From Thalassobium sp. (GTDB taxonomy: Bacteria > Pseudomonadota > Gammaproteobacteria > Pseudomonadales > Oceanobacteraceae): a stretch of DNA of 64,000 nt. Within the stretch, counting starts at the first letter, position 1. Every line of letters starts with the position of its first letter. The stretch is from contig NVUW01000002.1 of assembly GCA_002733205.1 (NCBI GenBank), forward strand, positions 620,001 to 684,000. Reading direction: 5' to 3'. The notes under the pieces are model-generated. The model did not search any database. It worked only from the letters and a program-made list of their open reading frames with translations, and was not told the origin of the DNA. The position numbers were made by a program, and so were the translations under genes. Positions 44,101-51,981 of this stretch are shown here, piece by piece.

Positions 44101-44598
44101 CTGAGCCAGTAACGGCAAATAATTCAGATCGCTGCGCGCCAGAATATACAGGGCTTCGGTACCGAATACGTTCATATCATCGAGCCACATATCGGCCGTA
44201 TCGTTATTGTCACGGGCATAGGCAACGATACTGCGGGCACAATGGATAACCTGTTCTTTCAGTTGTGGAAACTGCAGCGCTAAGGCAAAGAAAATGAGTT
44301 CAGAAATATACACCTGGTCATCATCAGCGATGGTCTCATGGGCGGACTCTCTGTAACCATCCGGCGTCAGGCTCAGGGCGTCTCTGACATAAGTGCGCAG
44401 TGTTTCATCGCTGATATCACTCAATTGCAGGCGACGTTGGTTATCGCCCTGAACAGCAACAAATTCGATATTAAAAACCTGCTTCCTGAAGGCACTGCCA
44501 TCTTCCAGATGCTGCTGGTACTGCAACAGCGCAGCAGCAAGCGACTCACTGTCGTGTGGATTAAAAGCAATAAGAATGGATTTATCGAACTGATGCAT
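41104..44598 (-). CDS. Very large protein of unknown function (1164 aa)
   Basis: I do not recognise any domain. The ATG at 44598 has AGGGAA upstream; the frame extends to 44715 without a ribosome site. No signal peptide or membrane helix is evident, so it is probably cytosolic. The sequence is acidic, rich in Asp, Glu, Gln and Leu, mostly helical-looking, with many aromatic positions (for example WCDNDPFRYQMFGHEWGNE near 240 and HEW-, YHKFLADVVHRYGWCR motifs). Successive helix pairs over the whole length suggest an alpha-solenoid (HEAT/ARM-like) shape, but this is inference. Composition matches the genome, so it is not obviously foreign. It is monocistronic. Confidence 0.75.
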   Translation of the reverse strand: MHQFDKSILIAFNPHDSESLAAALLQYQQHLEDGSAFRKQVFNIEFVAVQGDNQRRLQLSDISDETLRTYVRDALSLTPDGYRESAHETIADDDQVYISELIFFALALQFPQLKEQVIHCARSIVAYARDNNDTADMWLDDMNVFGTEALYILARSDLNYLPLLAQFFIPYWGDEHAGEYHKFLADVVHRYGWCREVISAYIWCDNDPFRYQMFGHEWGNECHYQPLGEYLRANPQEYLWFKQALQERLIDTPKMMASVHHDDEAHNPVLDFYLTLLPMDGDRFDDEDCAEFAQQPFIHASLEDEALDLQNKIQAQSNKPLFCYSASDLRTRESMDREDAWGDGLRRVKPLILALPQGKALWHYVYDGSQQDALQQLPVTELATLAKHAAPEFYRDLQDELIFGDSNKDICDDLPSVLYSVRRELQSDDEDAEDFADVLASDSEEQRAQQYLRLLDIFYRVLGQNEFPDGLRERLVDDDELLTTAEYFRRFSRIPAEDQGRALQQRVLHSLLDEFCDMDERLVKALLQRAQQLIGSERTLANPAYWADEAAESDLEIGHFALMAFILHNDWQQNFSDEQTPVLAEYLQQDNVWLKAANLSLERFYIEGGHYCPEGRGMSAEQVQLFRDYFCAQQPVLNQQQMIDLINRYAQRDDCTRRSSLSFNQFSELQNGYYFLNDHDDDYQRILLICFWLQCLPLPCSVPAKRIWKLMIALAPVRVTRLVMQAFSDDSYDVEFEDVLQEINHYEALEKAGINQGYLMAFQLSQCQPSYHTEKYIHWLDQYAAIDDTDTSMFGSRSRKLAQELRHGLRYINEADKIQFYLLLALRHPRFSYSNNDELQHDFRYTLNRNLCLSLKHWHSILASESGVSQLNCDSKVLSKKPLRITADYHTREDFVPGDMTWLGVWLVEDIGDCYEIFAGPELQQAELHQCRGDVLLFKGGINRSQVMARANELLDSEACLQQLYQQILNYLDGNAAYEQTATLAEHYLLGEGLELEAPEYTMTGVDSFIWLLDEAQRDRLARLFFNNNYRGFKLVRDTIVQGYLSDQVKQGKITFSDMLEADEDDYEEQAAAFLLLWLLRLDIRPEHILLYCVKNRQFEACQHYVLALANDGLLKSCAAFLHTENRAALVEMLAEQNKGRSFLSIFAKDKARKIRDIVARFIG

Positions 44599-44842
44599 GG
44601 GGTTCCCTGTGTGGCAGCGGTCTGACAAGAAACACGATGGTACTGTGCTGACTGCGCCTTCTGGTTTTAATGATAGCTTTCTCAAAAGAGCAGGAATGAT
44701 AGCAGAGGATGGCACACCCAGGGCGTGTGAAGATGATAAAAAAAGTAACGGCAGGTAAGGGGGTGGATAGCTGGGAATGAACGCCGCCGTGACGGCAGTT
44801 GTCGGGCTGCCGTGAAAGATTATCTCTGTCTTTAGCTAGTGG

Positions 44843-44864
44843 CCTGAGCAGCGCTCTGCTCAGG
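44843..44864. terminator. Hairpin CCTGAGCAG / CTGCTCAGG
   Basis: Perfect nine-bp stem with a four-base loop; TTCTTACTTC follows on the plus strand. Lies just beyond the end of the small membrane protein gene on the minus strand. Confidence 0.45.
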
Positions 44865-44872
44865 TTCTTACT

Positions 44873-45220
44873 TCAGACTGTATTCTTCTGCCGCTGACAG
44901 AGGATAAGTATCCCCATTCCGGTGGAAATTGCGCCCAGGTAAGTCAGAGTCATGGATATATAACTTTTGATCAGCATAAATTCGGCCAGAGCCTGAGTAT
45001 CCATAAAAGCTCCGGCCATAGAAATCATAAGATCCAGAGGTAAAAGAGAAAACATGATGACACCGAAGCTCAGAAGATGAGCCGCGCCCCCGCCCAACTG
45101 TTTATGAATTTTTATCGTTGCCGCTACAGCAAGGGCCAGCGGTGCAAACAGGATAAACAGAGCTATCAGCGTACCTATGGAGTTGGTTGCACTGGCGAAG
45201 AAAGTGTAATTGTCAGACAT
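44873..45220 (-). CDS. Small membrane protein, unknown function
   Basis: A 115-residue protein with three to four hydrophobic helices (about 12-35, 48-68, 80-102) and a short basic C-terminus. The ATG at 45220 is chosen; an in-frame GTG at 45232 is an alternative; neither has a clear ribosome site. Nothing about it identifies a family, and its neighbours (large unknown protein, LysE exporter) give no firm clue. Confidence 0.5.
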   Translation of the reverse strand: MSDNYTFFASATNSIGTLIALFILFAPLALAVAATIKIHKQLGGGAAHLLSFGVIMFSLLPLDLMISMAGAFMDTQALAEFMLIKSYISMTLTYLGAISTGMGILILCQRQKNTV

Positions 45221-45409
45221 GGGTATGGTCACTTATTTCAGTAGCTTTACCGACAGATATTTTCTGCGGTACTGGAAAATATCAGTTGGATTTATGAACA
45301 GTTGTATAAAGAGAGGGTACACCGAAGGTGAACCCTGGTTCAATAAATTCGGTACCTGATCCTCTGCTGCCAGTTTAACCGGGCAAAACTGCAGCAGTTC
45401 GTCATGTTG

Positions 45410-46066
45410 TTACTGTTTAGTCCAAACTGATTTGACAATGCCAAAGCCAATGACACCTAAAATTGCACCAGTTACTTTGTCGATATAGAACGCCATTCGG
45501 GTAAATTTATTGCGTACGTTGTTGTTGGATAATAAATAGATAATAGCCACATCCCATAGAAAAACGATAGCCGTCATCCAGGCGCCAAGAAGAATTTTGA
45601 ACTTTAAGCTGATCTCTGGTGTAAGCGCAACAGTGAAGAGGCTCAGGTAAAATAACAGGTTTTTAGGGTTTAAAATTCCAGACAGAAAACCAGTAATGAA
45701 TTCTTTTGAAAAGGACATCAGCGAGAATCTTTCAGTGCCTTCGGATGTGGCTGCCATATTCTGATATGAACTTCTGGGTGCCTTTAATGCATGAAACGCA
45801 ATGTACATAAGGAAAAGGCCGCCAACAACTTTAAGTGCAATCATTATGGAGGTTGAAGCTGAAAGAATTGCTCCTACACCAATAAGGCATAGGCCAATGT
45901 AAACAGCATTGGCAGAGGCAATCCCAAGCGCAACGCCAATGGCATTTTTACGATTTCCTTTTAAGGCACTTTTTACAACCAACACAAAGTCAGGCCCTGG
46001 GCTGAGTAGCGCAAGGAAATGGGCGATTGCTACGGTAATGAAGATGCTGATCAAACTAAGTTCCAT
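45410..46066 (-). CDS. LysE/RhtB family amino-acid exporter
   Basis: A 218-residue inner-membrane exporter with about six helices and the family signature FLALLSPGPDFVLVVKSALKGNRKNAIGVALGIASAN at residues 17-53. Members export lysine, threonine, homoserine lactone or related compounds; the substrate here is unknown. The start at 46066 is family-consistent. It is on the same strand as, and 138 bp past, the broken GNAT gene. Confidence 0.93.
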   Translation of the reverse strand: MELSLISIFITVAIAHFLALLSPGPDFVLVVKSALKGNRKNAIGVALGIASANAVYIGLCLIGVGAILSASTSIMIALKVVGGLFLMYIAFHALKAPRSSYQNMAATSEGTERFSLMSFSKEFITGFLSGILNPKNLLFYLSLFTVALTPEISLKFKILLGAWMTAIVFLWDVAIIYLLSNNNVRNKFTRMAFYIDKVTGAILGVIGFGIVKSVWTKQ

Positions 46067-46204
46067 AAGGTTATCTTCTTAATAAAAATTGATGAATTTC
46101 AGAGGAGTCTAGTACCATGTTGATTCGTGAAGGGCGCTCTGGCCTGAGCCCTTATCAGTTCTGCGATTTTATCCATGCTTATCCTGCGCCATTACGCGAT
46201 TGGT

Positions 46205-46762
46205 TTACGGCTTCGGATGGTCACTCTTCAGCCGTCCATACATGGCTGAGTCAGAGACAATACCGTTGACTTCCCAGCGCTGCCTTAACAAACCTTCCCG
46301 GGAAAATCCGAGCTTCTCCAGCGTTTTTGCAGATGACTGATTGTCTGGATCGATCTCTGCTTCAATCCGGCGCAGCCCCAATACACTGAATCCGTATTGT
46401 ATCAGGGCCTCGCCAGCCTCATTAATCTAACCCTTTCCCCAGGCTGCGTGGCCCAAACCAAAACCGATTTCGGCACGTTTGGATTCTGCGTCATAGCTGA
46501 ATAGCATGCACTTTCCGATCAGCTCACCAGTGGATTGCAGATACACCCCGAGAACCAGCGACTCCTGGCGTTGCATCGAATCATTGCTCGCATTTATAAA
46601 GTCCAGAGAATCCTGAAGGGTTTTCCAGGGGGGCGTATTCCAATAGCGCATAACTTCAGGATCGGAGAAAATTTCCAGCAGGCTTTCAGCATCATTAATC
46701 GCCAAAGGTTTCAGTGATAAGCGTTCGGTTTCAATAACCGGGAAAAATAATCCTTTGGGCAT
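46205..46762 (-). pseudogene. GNAT acetyltransferase (RimJ/RimL type) interrupted by an amber codon
   Basis: Reading from ATG 46762 (GGAGG upstream), the frame gives a normal RimJ/RimL-like GNAT: IETERLSLKPLAINDAESLL, then GFGLGHAAWGKG, where TAG at 46427-46429 stops it at about residue 111. The same frame then continues without shift: INEAGEALIQYGFSVLGLRRIEAEI, NQSSAKTLEKLGFSREGLLR and ends at 46205, total 185 codons. Family members have Tyr where the TAG is (GKGYI-EA), so one base change (TAC or TAT to TAG) explains it. Either a recent null mutation, a sequencing error or suppression. It removes the C-terminal half of the acetyl-CoA site. Confidence 0.9.
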
Positions 46763-46859
46763 GCACGCCTCCATTTCGTAGGTAACCCTGAAATATCGCT
46801 CCCGTTAAAAATCAAGCGCCAGCGAAGGCCGTGCTTTGTTAAGACGGTGCGAGCAGCAG

Positions 46860-46876
46860 TAGCTAGCAGCTAGCTA
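46860..46876. repeat. 17-bp palindrome upstream of the GNAT gene
   Basis: TAGCTAGC-A-GCTAGCTA, a perfect eight-bp inverted repeat with a one-base centre, in a 248-bp gene-free interval (46763-47010). Possible regulatory site; no regulator assigned. Confidence 0.5.
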
Positions 46877-47010
46877 TGAGAGAAAGATTTAAGCTGGATA
46901 ACGAGGGTACACTTAAGATGACTTAGTTATCAATAGTTTGTATTAACTGAACACCCGTGCCGGGCTGGCGGGAAGAGCAGGAGAAGCTGGCATAAGATCG
47001 CCGGAAACCC

Positions 47011-47490
47011 TTACTGCCACTTGCCCAGCGCCTGTTTGTCTTTATCCAGCGCTTCTACCCAGCGCTCACCATCGCTGGTGACTTCTTTTTTCCAGAAGGG
47101 CGCACGGTTTTTCAGGTAATCCATTATGTAATAGCAGGCATCGAAGGCAGCTTCACGGTGTGAGCTGCTGACGCCCACAAAAACAATCTGATCGGAAATC
47201 GCCAGAGTGCCAACGCGGTGTATCAGGCGTACGCGGTTAACGGGCCAGCGGCTACAGGCATCGGCGACAATCTGCTGCAGCGCTTTTTCGGTCATGCCCG
47301 GATAGTGCTCCAGCGTCAGGCCACTCACTTGTGAGCCCTGATTCATTTCACGTACCAGTCCGGTAAAGAACACCACGGCACCGTCACTGCGGTTATCTTT
47401 GCGCAGCTCGGCGTATTCGTGGGCAACGTCGAAATCCGCCTGTTGCACCGCAATATAGTGTTGGCTGTTGCTGGCGTTTTCTGCACTCAT
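47011..47490 (-). CDS. moaE: Molybdopterin synthase catalytic subunit MoaE
   Basis: Large subunit of molybdopterin synthase, which adds two sulfurs to cyclic pyranopterin monophosphate. 159 aa. Family motifs: GAVVFFTGLVREMNQG, LEHYPGMTEKAL, VNRVRLIHRVGTLAI and the catalytic-lysine segment APFWKKEV. It is the last gene of the moa operon, starting two bases after moaD. Confidence 0.96.
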   Translation of the reverse strand: MSAENASNSQHYIAVQQADFDVAHEYAELRKDNRSDGAVVFFTGLVREMNQGSQVSGLTLEHYPGMTEKALQQIVADACSRWPVNRVRLIHRVGTLAISDQIVFVGVSSSHREAAFDACYYIMDYLKNRAPFWKKEVTSDGERWVEALDKDKQALGKWQ

Positions 47491-47492
47491 CG

Positions 47493-47741
47493 TCAGCCTC
47501 CGGTCACCGGCGGGAAAAATGCCACTTCATCACCGCTGTTAACCGGAGTGTTTTCATCGTTGATTAAGGTTTGATTAATGGCAGCCAGTGCGCGGCCTTG
47601 TACGAACAAGTCTGCCTGCTGCGGAAAATGCTGTATTAATGCTGCACGCACGGTTGCCAGGCTGGCTGGTAACGGCAGGGCGATATCACATTGGGCGCAG
47701 CCAAGCTGTTCGCGCAGGGCGGCAAAAAAAAGAATATTCAT
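47493..47741 (-). CDS. moaD: Molybdopterin synthase sulfur carrier subunit MoaD
   Basis: Ubiquitin-like sulfur carrier, 82 aa, ending in the essential Gly-Gly that is adenylated by MoeB and thiocarboxylated. The beta-grasp pattern MNILFFAALREQLG at the N-terminus and DEVAFFPPVTGG at the C-terminus are typical. Placed between moaC and moaE. Confidence 0.96.
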   Translation of the reverse strand: MNILFFAALREQLGCAQCDIALPLPASLATVRAALIQHFPQQADLFVQGRALAAINQTLINDENTPVNSGDEVAFFPPVTGG

Positions 47742-47750
47742 AAACCGATT

Positions 47751-48236
47751 TTATCCTGTGCTGTCGGCCTGCCAGTGACCGGTTTTTCCGCCCTGTTTTT
47801 CCAGCACACGAATGCCTTCGAGTACCATGGCCGGATCAACGGCTTTGCACATATCAAACAGGGTGAGCGCGGCGACGGATACGGCGGTAAGCGCTTCCAT
47901 TTCCACGCCGGTCTGACCGGTGAGTTTGGCCAGACTGGTGATACGCACCCGGTTGTGCTCCGGTTGTGCTTCAAAATCGACGGCTACTTTACTCAGCATC
48001 AGCGGATGACAGAGCGGAATCAGCTGGCTGGTCTGTTTGGCCGCCTGAATGCCGGCAATGCGCGCGACGGAAAACACATCGCCTTTATGATGTTCGCCGG
48101 CAAGAATTTTCTGCAAGGTGTCGGCGCTCATGCGCACGTAACCTTCGGCCCGTGCTTCACGCACCGTGGCGGCTTTATTGCTGACATCCACCATGCTGGC
48201 TTCGCCGCGCTGGTTAATATGGGAAAATTCACTCAT
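47751..48236 (-). CDS. moaC: Cyclic pyranopterin monophosphate synthase MoaC
   Basis: Converts the MoaA product (3',8-cyclo-dihydro-GTP) to cyclic pyranopterin monophosphate. 161 aa, normal. Motifs: [53 protein letters not shown] and the C-terminal [11 protein letters not shown], which carry the active-site Lys and acidic residues. Fourth gene of the operon. Confidence 0.97.
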   Translation of the reverse strand: MSEFSHINQRGEASMVDVSNKAATVREARAEGYVRMSADTLQKILAGEHHKGDVFSVARIAGIQAAKQTSQLIPLCHPLMLSKVAVDFEAQPEHNRVRITSLAKLTGQTGVEMEALTAVSVAALTLFDMCKAVDPAMVLEGIRVLEKQGGKTGHWQADSTG

Positions 48237-48287
48237 AAGCTTTCATTCTTAAATAGTCACTCACAATATTGGCGGTATTTATGTGCT

Positions 48288-48827
48288 TTAACCGCGGCTG
48301 CCGCAGTTTTCGGTATTTTTTAACTGCGGCACAAAGTTACACGGGCGGTGACGGCTGTCGAGCTGGGTCTGAATAATATCGTCCCAGGCGGTGCGGCAGG
48401 CATTAGTGGAGCCGGGCATGCAGAATACGATGGTCTGGTTGGCCAGCCCGGCAATGGCACGGCTCTGAATGGTGGAGGTGCCGATCTGGTTGTAGGAAAT
48501 CTGGCGGAACAGTTCACCAAAACCATCCACGGTTTTATCCAGTAAGGGAGTTACCGCTTCGGGGGTGGAGTCGCAGCGGGTAAAGCCGGTACCGCCGGTA
48601 ATCAGCACCGCCTGGGTTTTATCGTCTGCAATCCACTGGGATACGGCGGCGCGGATTTTATAGACGTTATCTACCACGATTTTTTTATCGCTTAAAAAAT
48701 GCCCGGCATCGGTCAGTTTTTCGACCAGCAACTGGCCGGAGGTGTCGGTGTCTTCGGTGCGTGAATCGGACACGGTTAATACGGCGATATTCAGCGGAAT
48801 AAAATCTTCGGTAAAGGTTTTGGCCAT
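48288..48827 (-). CDS. moaB: Molybdenum cofactor biosynthesis protein MoaB
   Basis: MogA/MoaB-type protein that adenylates molybdopterin before molybdate insertion. 179 aa: LNIAVLTVSDSRTEDTDTSG, LITGGTGFTRCDSTPEAV and MPGSTNACRTAWDDII-TQLD-R-RPCNF match MoaB. In GTGFTRCDSTPEA a Cys stands beside the usual Asp. The C-terminus is slightly extended. Lies between mobA and moaC. Confidence 0.95.
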   Translation of the reverse strand: MAKTFTEDFIPLNIAVLTVSDSRTEDTDTSGQLLVEKLTDAGHFLSDKKIVVDNVYKIRAAVSQWIADDKTQAVLITGGTGFTRCDSTPEAVTPLLDKTVDGFGELFRQISYNQIGTSTIQSRAIAGLANQTIVFCMPGSTNACRTAWDDIIQTQLDSRHRPCNFVPQLKNTENCGSRG

Positions 48828-48836
48828 GATATGTCC

Positions 48837-49451
48837 TCAGTAACGGGCGTATTTCGCCCATTCGTCCGGTGTGTTGGTATTGGTCAGTGCATGCGTGCCG
48901 GGAGAGGGCAGCTGCACGTTGTCAAAGGTATGAATTAACGAACCGACGGAACGCCGTGCCGCCGGATTCTGCAGTTGTTCGTTCAGCCAGTGCAGCAGTT
49001 CCTGACTGACTGGTAAATAAAGTGGCAGGCAGATCGGTAAAGAATCCTGCTGATAGCAGGCGGCTTTATTGGCCGCACGTCCGCTGCTGATCAGTTGCTG
49101 TAAATCCTGACTGCGGATATGCGGCATATCGACCGGCAGCAATATTAATTCGTCAATCTGATCGTTCAGTGCTGCTTTAACTGCGGCCTGAATACCGGCC
49201 AGCGGACCCGCATCAGATATATCATCAGTCAGTATTTTATAGTGACACCCATCAGGTGCCGATAAACCCAGTTCTGCCTGGTGCGTCTGGCGGCTGAGCC
49301 AGAGCACAGTCGGTTTAAGGTCAATTAACTGTTGCCAGTTACGCTCGCCCAGATGACGAAAACCATTCACCGGCAGCAGGGCTTTATCCTGTCCCATACG
49401 CTGTGACGAACCACCGGCCAGTAATACGGCAGCAAGTTGTGGCGTGCTCAT
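48837..49451 (-). CDS. mobA: Molybdenum cofactor guanylyltransferase MobA
   Basis: Attaches GMP to Mo-molybdopterin to make the guanine dinucleotide cofactor used by DMSO-reductase-family enzymes. 204 aa. Nucleotide-binding start LAAVLLAGGSSQRMGQDKALL (GGxSxRMGxDK), then DISDAGPLAGIQAA and LLPVDMPHI. The start abuts the moaA stop codon, showing operon membership. Presence of MobA tells that the cell makes bis-MGD enzymes. Confidence 0.96.
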   Translation of the reverse strand: MSTPQLAAVLLAGGSSQRMGQDKALLPVNGFRHLGERNWQQLIDLKPTVLWLSRQTHQAELGLSAPDGCHYKILTDDISDAGPLAGIQAAVKAALNDQIDELILLPVDMPHIRSQDLQQLISSGRAANKAACYQQDSLPICLPLYLPVSQELLHWLNEQLQNPAARRSVGSLIHTFDNVQLPSPGTHALTNTNTPDEWAKYARY

Positions 49452-50519
49452 TCAGCCACCAATCATCGCAAAATGAGATATCGCGCCGGTGCGTCCGGCC
49501 TGCAGATAATGACTTTCTTTTTTCTGGCCGAGCAGGGTGCGGATATGCTGCTGTATGTCAGCACTGGCATAATGCAGCAGTGGCCGTAATTCATGGCCTT
49601 CTTCACCGAATAAACACAGGTGTAATTTGCCCTGGGCAGAAATACGCAGACGATTGCAGCTTTTACAGAAATCCTGACTGTAAGGCATGATCAGACCAAT
49701 CTGTCCGCTGAAGTGCGGGTGATAAAATTCCTGTGCCGGCCCGTCGTGGCTACCGCGTAACTTTGGCTGCCAGCCATCCTGCAGTAACTGCTGTTTGATA
49801 TCTTCGCCACGCACATGTTGAGCGGCAAAAAATTCGGCGTTGTCGCCGGTTTGCATCAGTTCGATAAAGCGCAGGGTAACGGGCGTGGTTTTTAACCAGT
49901 TTAAAAACTGGCTAAGGCCGCTTTCATTAAAGGTTTTCAGCAGTACCGCATTCACTTTAATGCGGGTTAAGCCAAGCTCACGTGCACGTTCAATACCGCT
50001 GAGAATTTCCTGCAGCTTGTCGTGGCCGGTAATGGCCTGAAATTGCTGCGGGTCGAGGCTGTCGATACTGACGTTGAGCTGGTCGAGTCCGGCGGCTACC
50101 CAATCATCAATCTGCTTACTTAAACGATAGCCATTGGTGGTGAGGGCAACCTGTTCGATTCCCGCAGTGTTTTTCAGGATGCGGATGATTTCTGGCAGAT
50201 CTTTGCGCAGGCTGGGTTCGCCGCCGGTAATGCGGATTTTACGTGTACCAAGGGCGGCAAAGGTTTGCGCCAGCGTGGCAATTTCATCCAGGCTGAGCGG
50301 TTCGGGCGTGTCACTGCACTGGTAGCCATCGGGCAGGCAGTAATTGCAGCGGAAGTTGCAGACATCGGTTACCGACAGACGCAGATAGCTGAAGCGCCGG
50401 CCATGGGTATCCTGCAGCGTGGTGTCTGATGATTGCGGCACAATGCCGCTGGCAGACGCCGGGGCTGGCGGGATGTCGGCAACAGGCCGCAGAGGAATCA
50501 GCGGTTGTTGCGGTGTCAT
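49452..50519 (-). CDS. moaA: GTP 3',8-cyclase MoaA (radical SAM)
   Basis: First step of molybdenum-cofactor synthesis. 355 aa, slightly longer than usual because of a Pro/Ala-rich N-terminal extension of about 35 residues. The SAM cluster is CNFRCNYC (Cys54, 58, 61); the substrate cluster is Cys285, 288 and 302 (CKSCNR, LHLC). The protein ends in Gly-Gly, required for activity. The ATG at 50519 lies directly downstream of a Moco riboswitch, as in E. coli moaA. Head of the moaA-mobA-moaB-moaC-moaD-moaE operon. Confidence 0.97.
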   Translation of the reverse strand: MTPQQPLIPLRPVADIPPAPASASGIVPQSSDTTLQDTHGRRFSYLRLSVTDVCNFRCNYCLPDGYQCSDTPEPLSLDEIATLAQTFAALGTRKIRITGGEPSLRKDLPEIIRILKNTAGIEQVALTTNGYRLSKQIDDWVAAGLDQLNVSIDSLDPQQFQAITGHDKLQEILSGIERARELGLTRIKVNAVLLKTFNESGLSQFLNWLKTTPVTLRFIELMQTGDNAEFFAAQHVRGEDIKQQLLQDGWQPKLRGSHDGPAQEFYHPHFSGQIGLIMPYSQDFCKSCNRLRISAQGKLHLCLFGEEGHELRPLLHYASADIQQHIRTLLGQKKESHYLQAGRTGAISHFAMIGG

Positions 50520-50520
50520 T

Positions 50521-50626
50521 GTTCACCTTTCCAAGTGTGGGAGGCCCGGGCATTTCTTTGCGGACCCTGGTGGCCGGACGCTGTGTGGTTACAGAGCGTG
50601 GCGGCCACGGCTGACTCACCCTATTG
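50521..50626 (-). promoter_or_regulatory. Molybdenum-cofactor (Moco) riboswitch
   Basis: The moaA leader on the minus strand contains, in order, GGGTGAGTC, a GC-rich stem, GGCCACCAGGG, GAAATG, CCTCCC and TTGGAAAGGTG just before the start. These match the E. coli moaA riboswitch blocks I remember (GCCACCAGGG ... GAAATG ... CGCCTCCC ... CTGGAAAGGTG) in order and spacing. The last block contains the ribosome site (GGAAAGG), so cofactor binding probably blocks translation. Excess cofactor would shut off the whole moa operon. Confidence 0.9.
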
Positions 50627-51032
50627 CTGGTCTGTACAGACCCGTAACGTAGGCGGGGCAGCTCGGTGGTTTGCGTTCAGTTTATGAGGTTTGCAGGAAA
50701 AGCAGAAGGCGAAATGTGCCACTTTTACCGGCTGTTTCAGGATTGGCAGGAGTGACGGCCGGGCTGCTGAAGGGCGTAACCGCACGGGTTAACAGTCTGT
50801 TGCGCATTTGCATCAATCCTGTTGATGGCCCCGATTGCCCGCAGGCCGGGGCTTGCACCATTGTCCCGGCTGATGGATCAGGTTGTTCTTGTCAGGCTTA
50901 TTAATTGTCTTATCAGTGGCTGTTAGGGTGCGCACCTGATGAGACCGGTTGGTATTTCCAGCGGCTTCGGCTGCTGGGCTCCCCATACTGCCGGTCTCTG
51001 CTGTTCTCTCTTCTTATTCTTGGCAGTTACTT
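50627..51032. other. Intergenic region between moaA leader and outer-membrane protein gene
   Basis: About 400 bases without a convincing gene. It starts with a perfect 14-bp palindrome GGTCTGTACAGACC at 50629-50642, immediately upstream of the riboswitch, and must hold promoters for both flanking genes. One 77-codon open frame (50671-50904) lacks a ribosome site and is not accepted. Confidence 0.55.
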
Positions 51033-51866
51033 ATGTTTTCAAAATTTCTGCGCCAGCGGATGGCCCTGCTGTTGACGCTTAGCGCGTTGGTTTTTTCATC
51101 ATTTTCTGTTCAGGCGGCCACCACTCTGCGTACTCAGGGGCAGTGGTATGGCTACTGGGGCTGGAATAATGCGACCTACTCTAACAGTGATATTCACTTT
51201 GACGGCGATGACCACGATTTTACGCTGTACAACGTGAAGGCCCGTGACCGTCAGAATCAGGTGTCGTGGGACGAGGTATTCCATTCGTATCTGAACCCCG
51301 GACGTCTGACCATTCCACAGTACAACTGGCGCTTTGGGTATTTTGTTGCTGATAACTGGTCGGTATCGCTGGGTTTCGATCATATGAAATATGTGATGGT
51401 GGAAGATCAGACCGTGGATATCAGCGGTACGATTAACCGTCCGGGGTTTGAACGGACCGATCCGGCCCGTGGTCAGCAGAAGCTCAGCGATGATTTTCTC
51501 ACCTACGAACATACCGACGGCTTTAACATGATCTCGCTGGAGACTGAGCGTTTTCTGCCGCTGTGGTCCTGGGGCAATAAAATGGATCTGGCGGTGTTTG
51601 CCGGTGTGGGTGCCGGTATTCTGTACCCGAAAAGTAACGTTAAATTACTCAGCGGTGAGCGTAACGACGAGTGGCATGTGGCCGGTTATGCGACCACGGT
51701 AAAAGTGGGTGTGGAAGCCACATTGTGGAAAGGCTTTTTCTTCCGCTTCCTGGGTAAGTACGGGCATGCGGATATGGATGATGTCCTGACCAGTAACAAA
51801 GGCGATAAAGCCGATCAGAGTTTTTACTTTGATGAGTATATCGGCGTGTTTGGTTATCGCTTCTGA
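51033..51866 (+). CDS. Putative outer-membrane beta-barrel protein
   Basis: A 277-residue protein with a signal peptide (MALLLTLSALVFSSFSVQA core, cleavage after about residue 29) and long amphipathic strands ending in YIGVFGYRF, the terminal Phe typical of outer-membrane proteins. The segment WRFGYFVADNWSVSLGFDHMKYVM and aromatic residues fit a 10-12-stranded barrel. No family is assigned. ATG 51033 is used; a second ATG nine codons later would also leave a signal peptide. Not obviously linked to moaA, which is divergent. Confidence 0.7.
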   Translation: MFSKFLRQRMALLLTLSALVFSSFSVQAATTLRTQGQWYGYWGWNNATYSNSDIHFDGDDHDFTLYNVKARDRQNQVSWDEVFHSYLNPGRLTIPQYNWRFGYFVADNWSVSLGFDHMKYVMVEDQTVDISGTINRPGFERTDPARGQQKLSDDFLTYEHTDGFNMISLETERFLPLWSWGNKMDLAVFAGVGAGILYPKSNVKLLSGERNDEWHVAGYATTVKVGVEATLWKGFFFRFLGKYGHADMDDVLTSNKGDKADQSFYFDEYIGVFGYRF

Positions 51867-51981
51867 GGCGAGCAGCTTCTTAAATGGGCTGGCGCAGGAG
51901 CTTTACGCACACTCACACAGCAAACCGTGACCGCTTAAACCGCCAGTGGTACATTGCGCGCTGCGAAATCTGAGGCCGGAA

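Noticed and set aside
46117..46269. 50-codon ORF with an AGAGGAG box
   Set aside because: The ribosome-site spacing is loose and most of it is antisense to the 3' part of the GNAT gene; without homology I cannot support it, though it could be a small protein.
50671..50904. 77-codon ORF with several Cys between moaA and the outer-membrane protein gene
   Set aside because: No ribosome site or standard start in good context, and it overlaps the region that should carry two divergent promoters.
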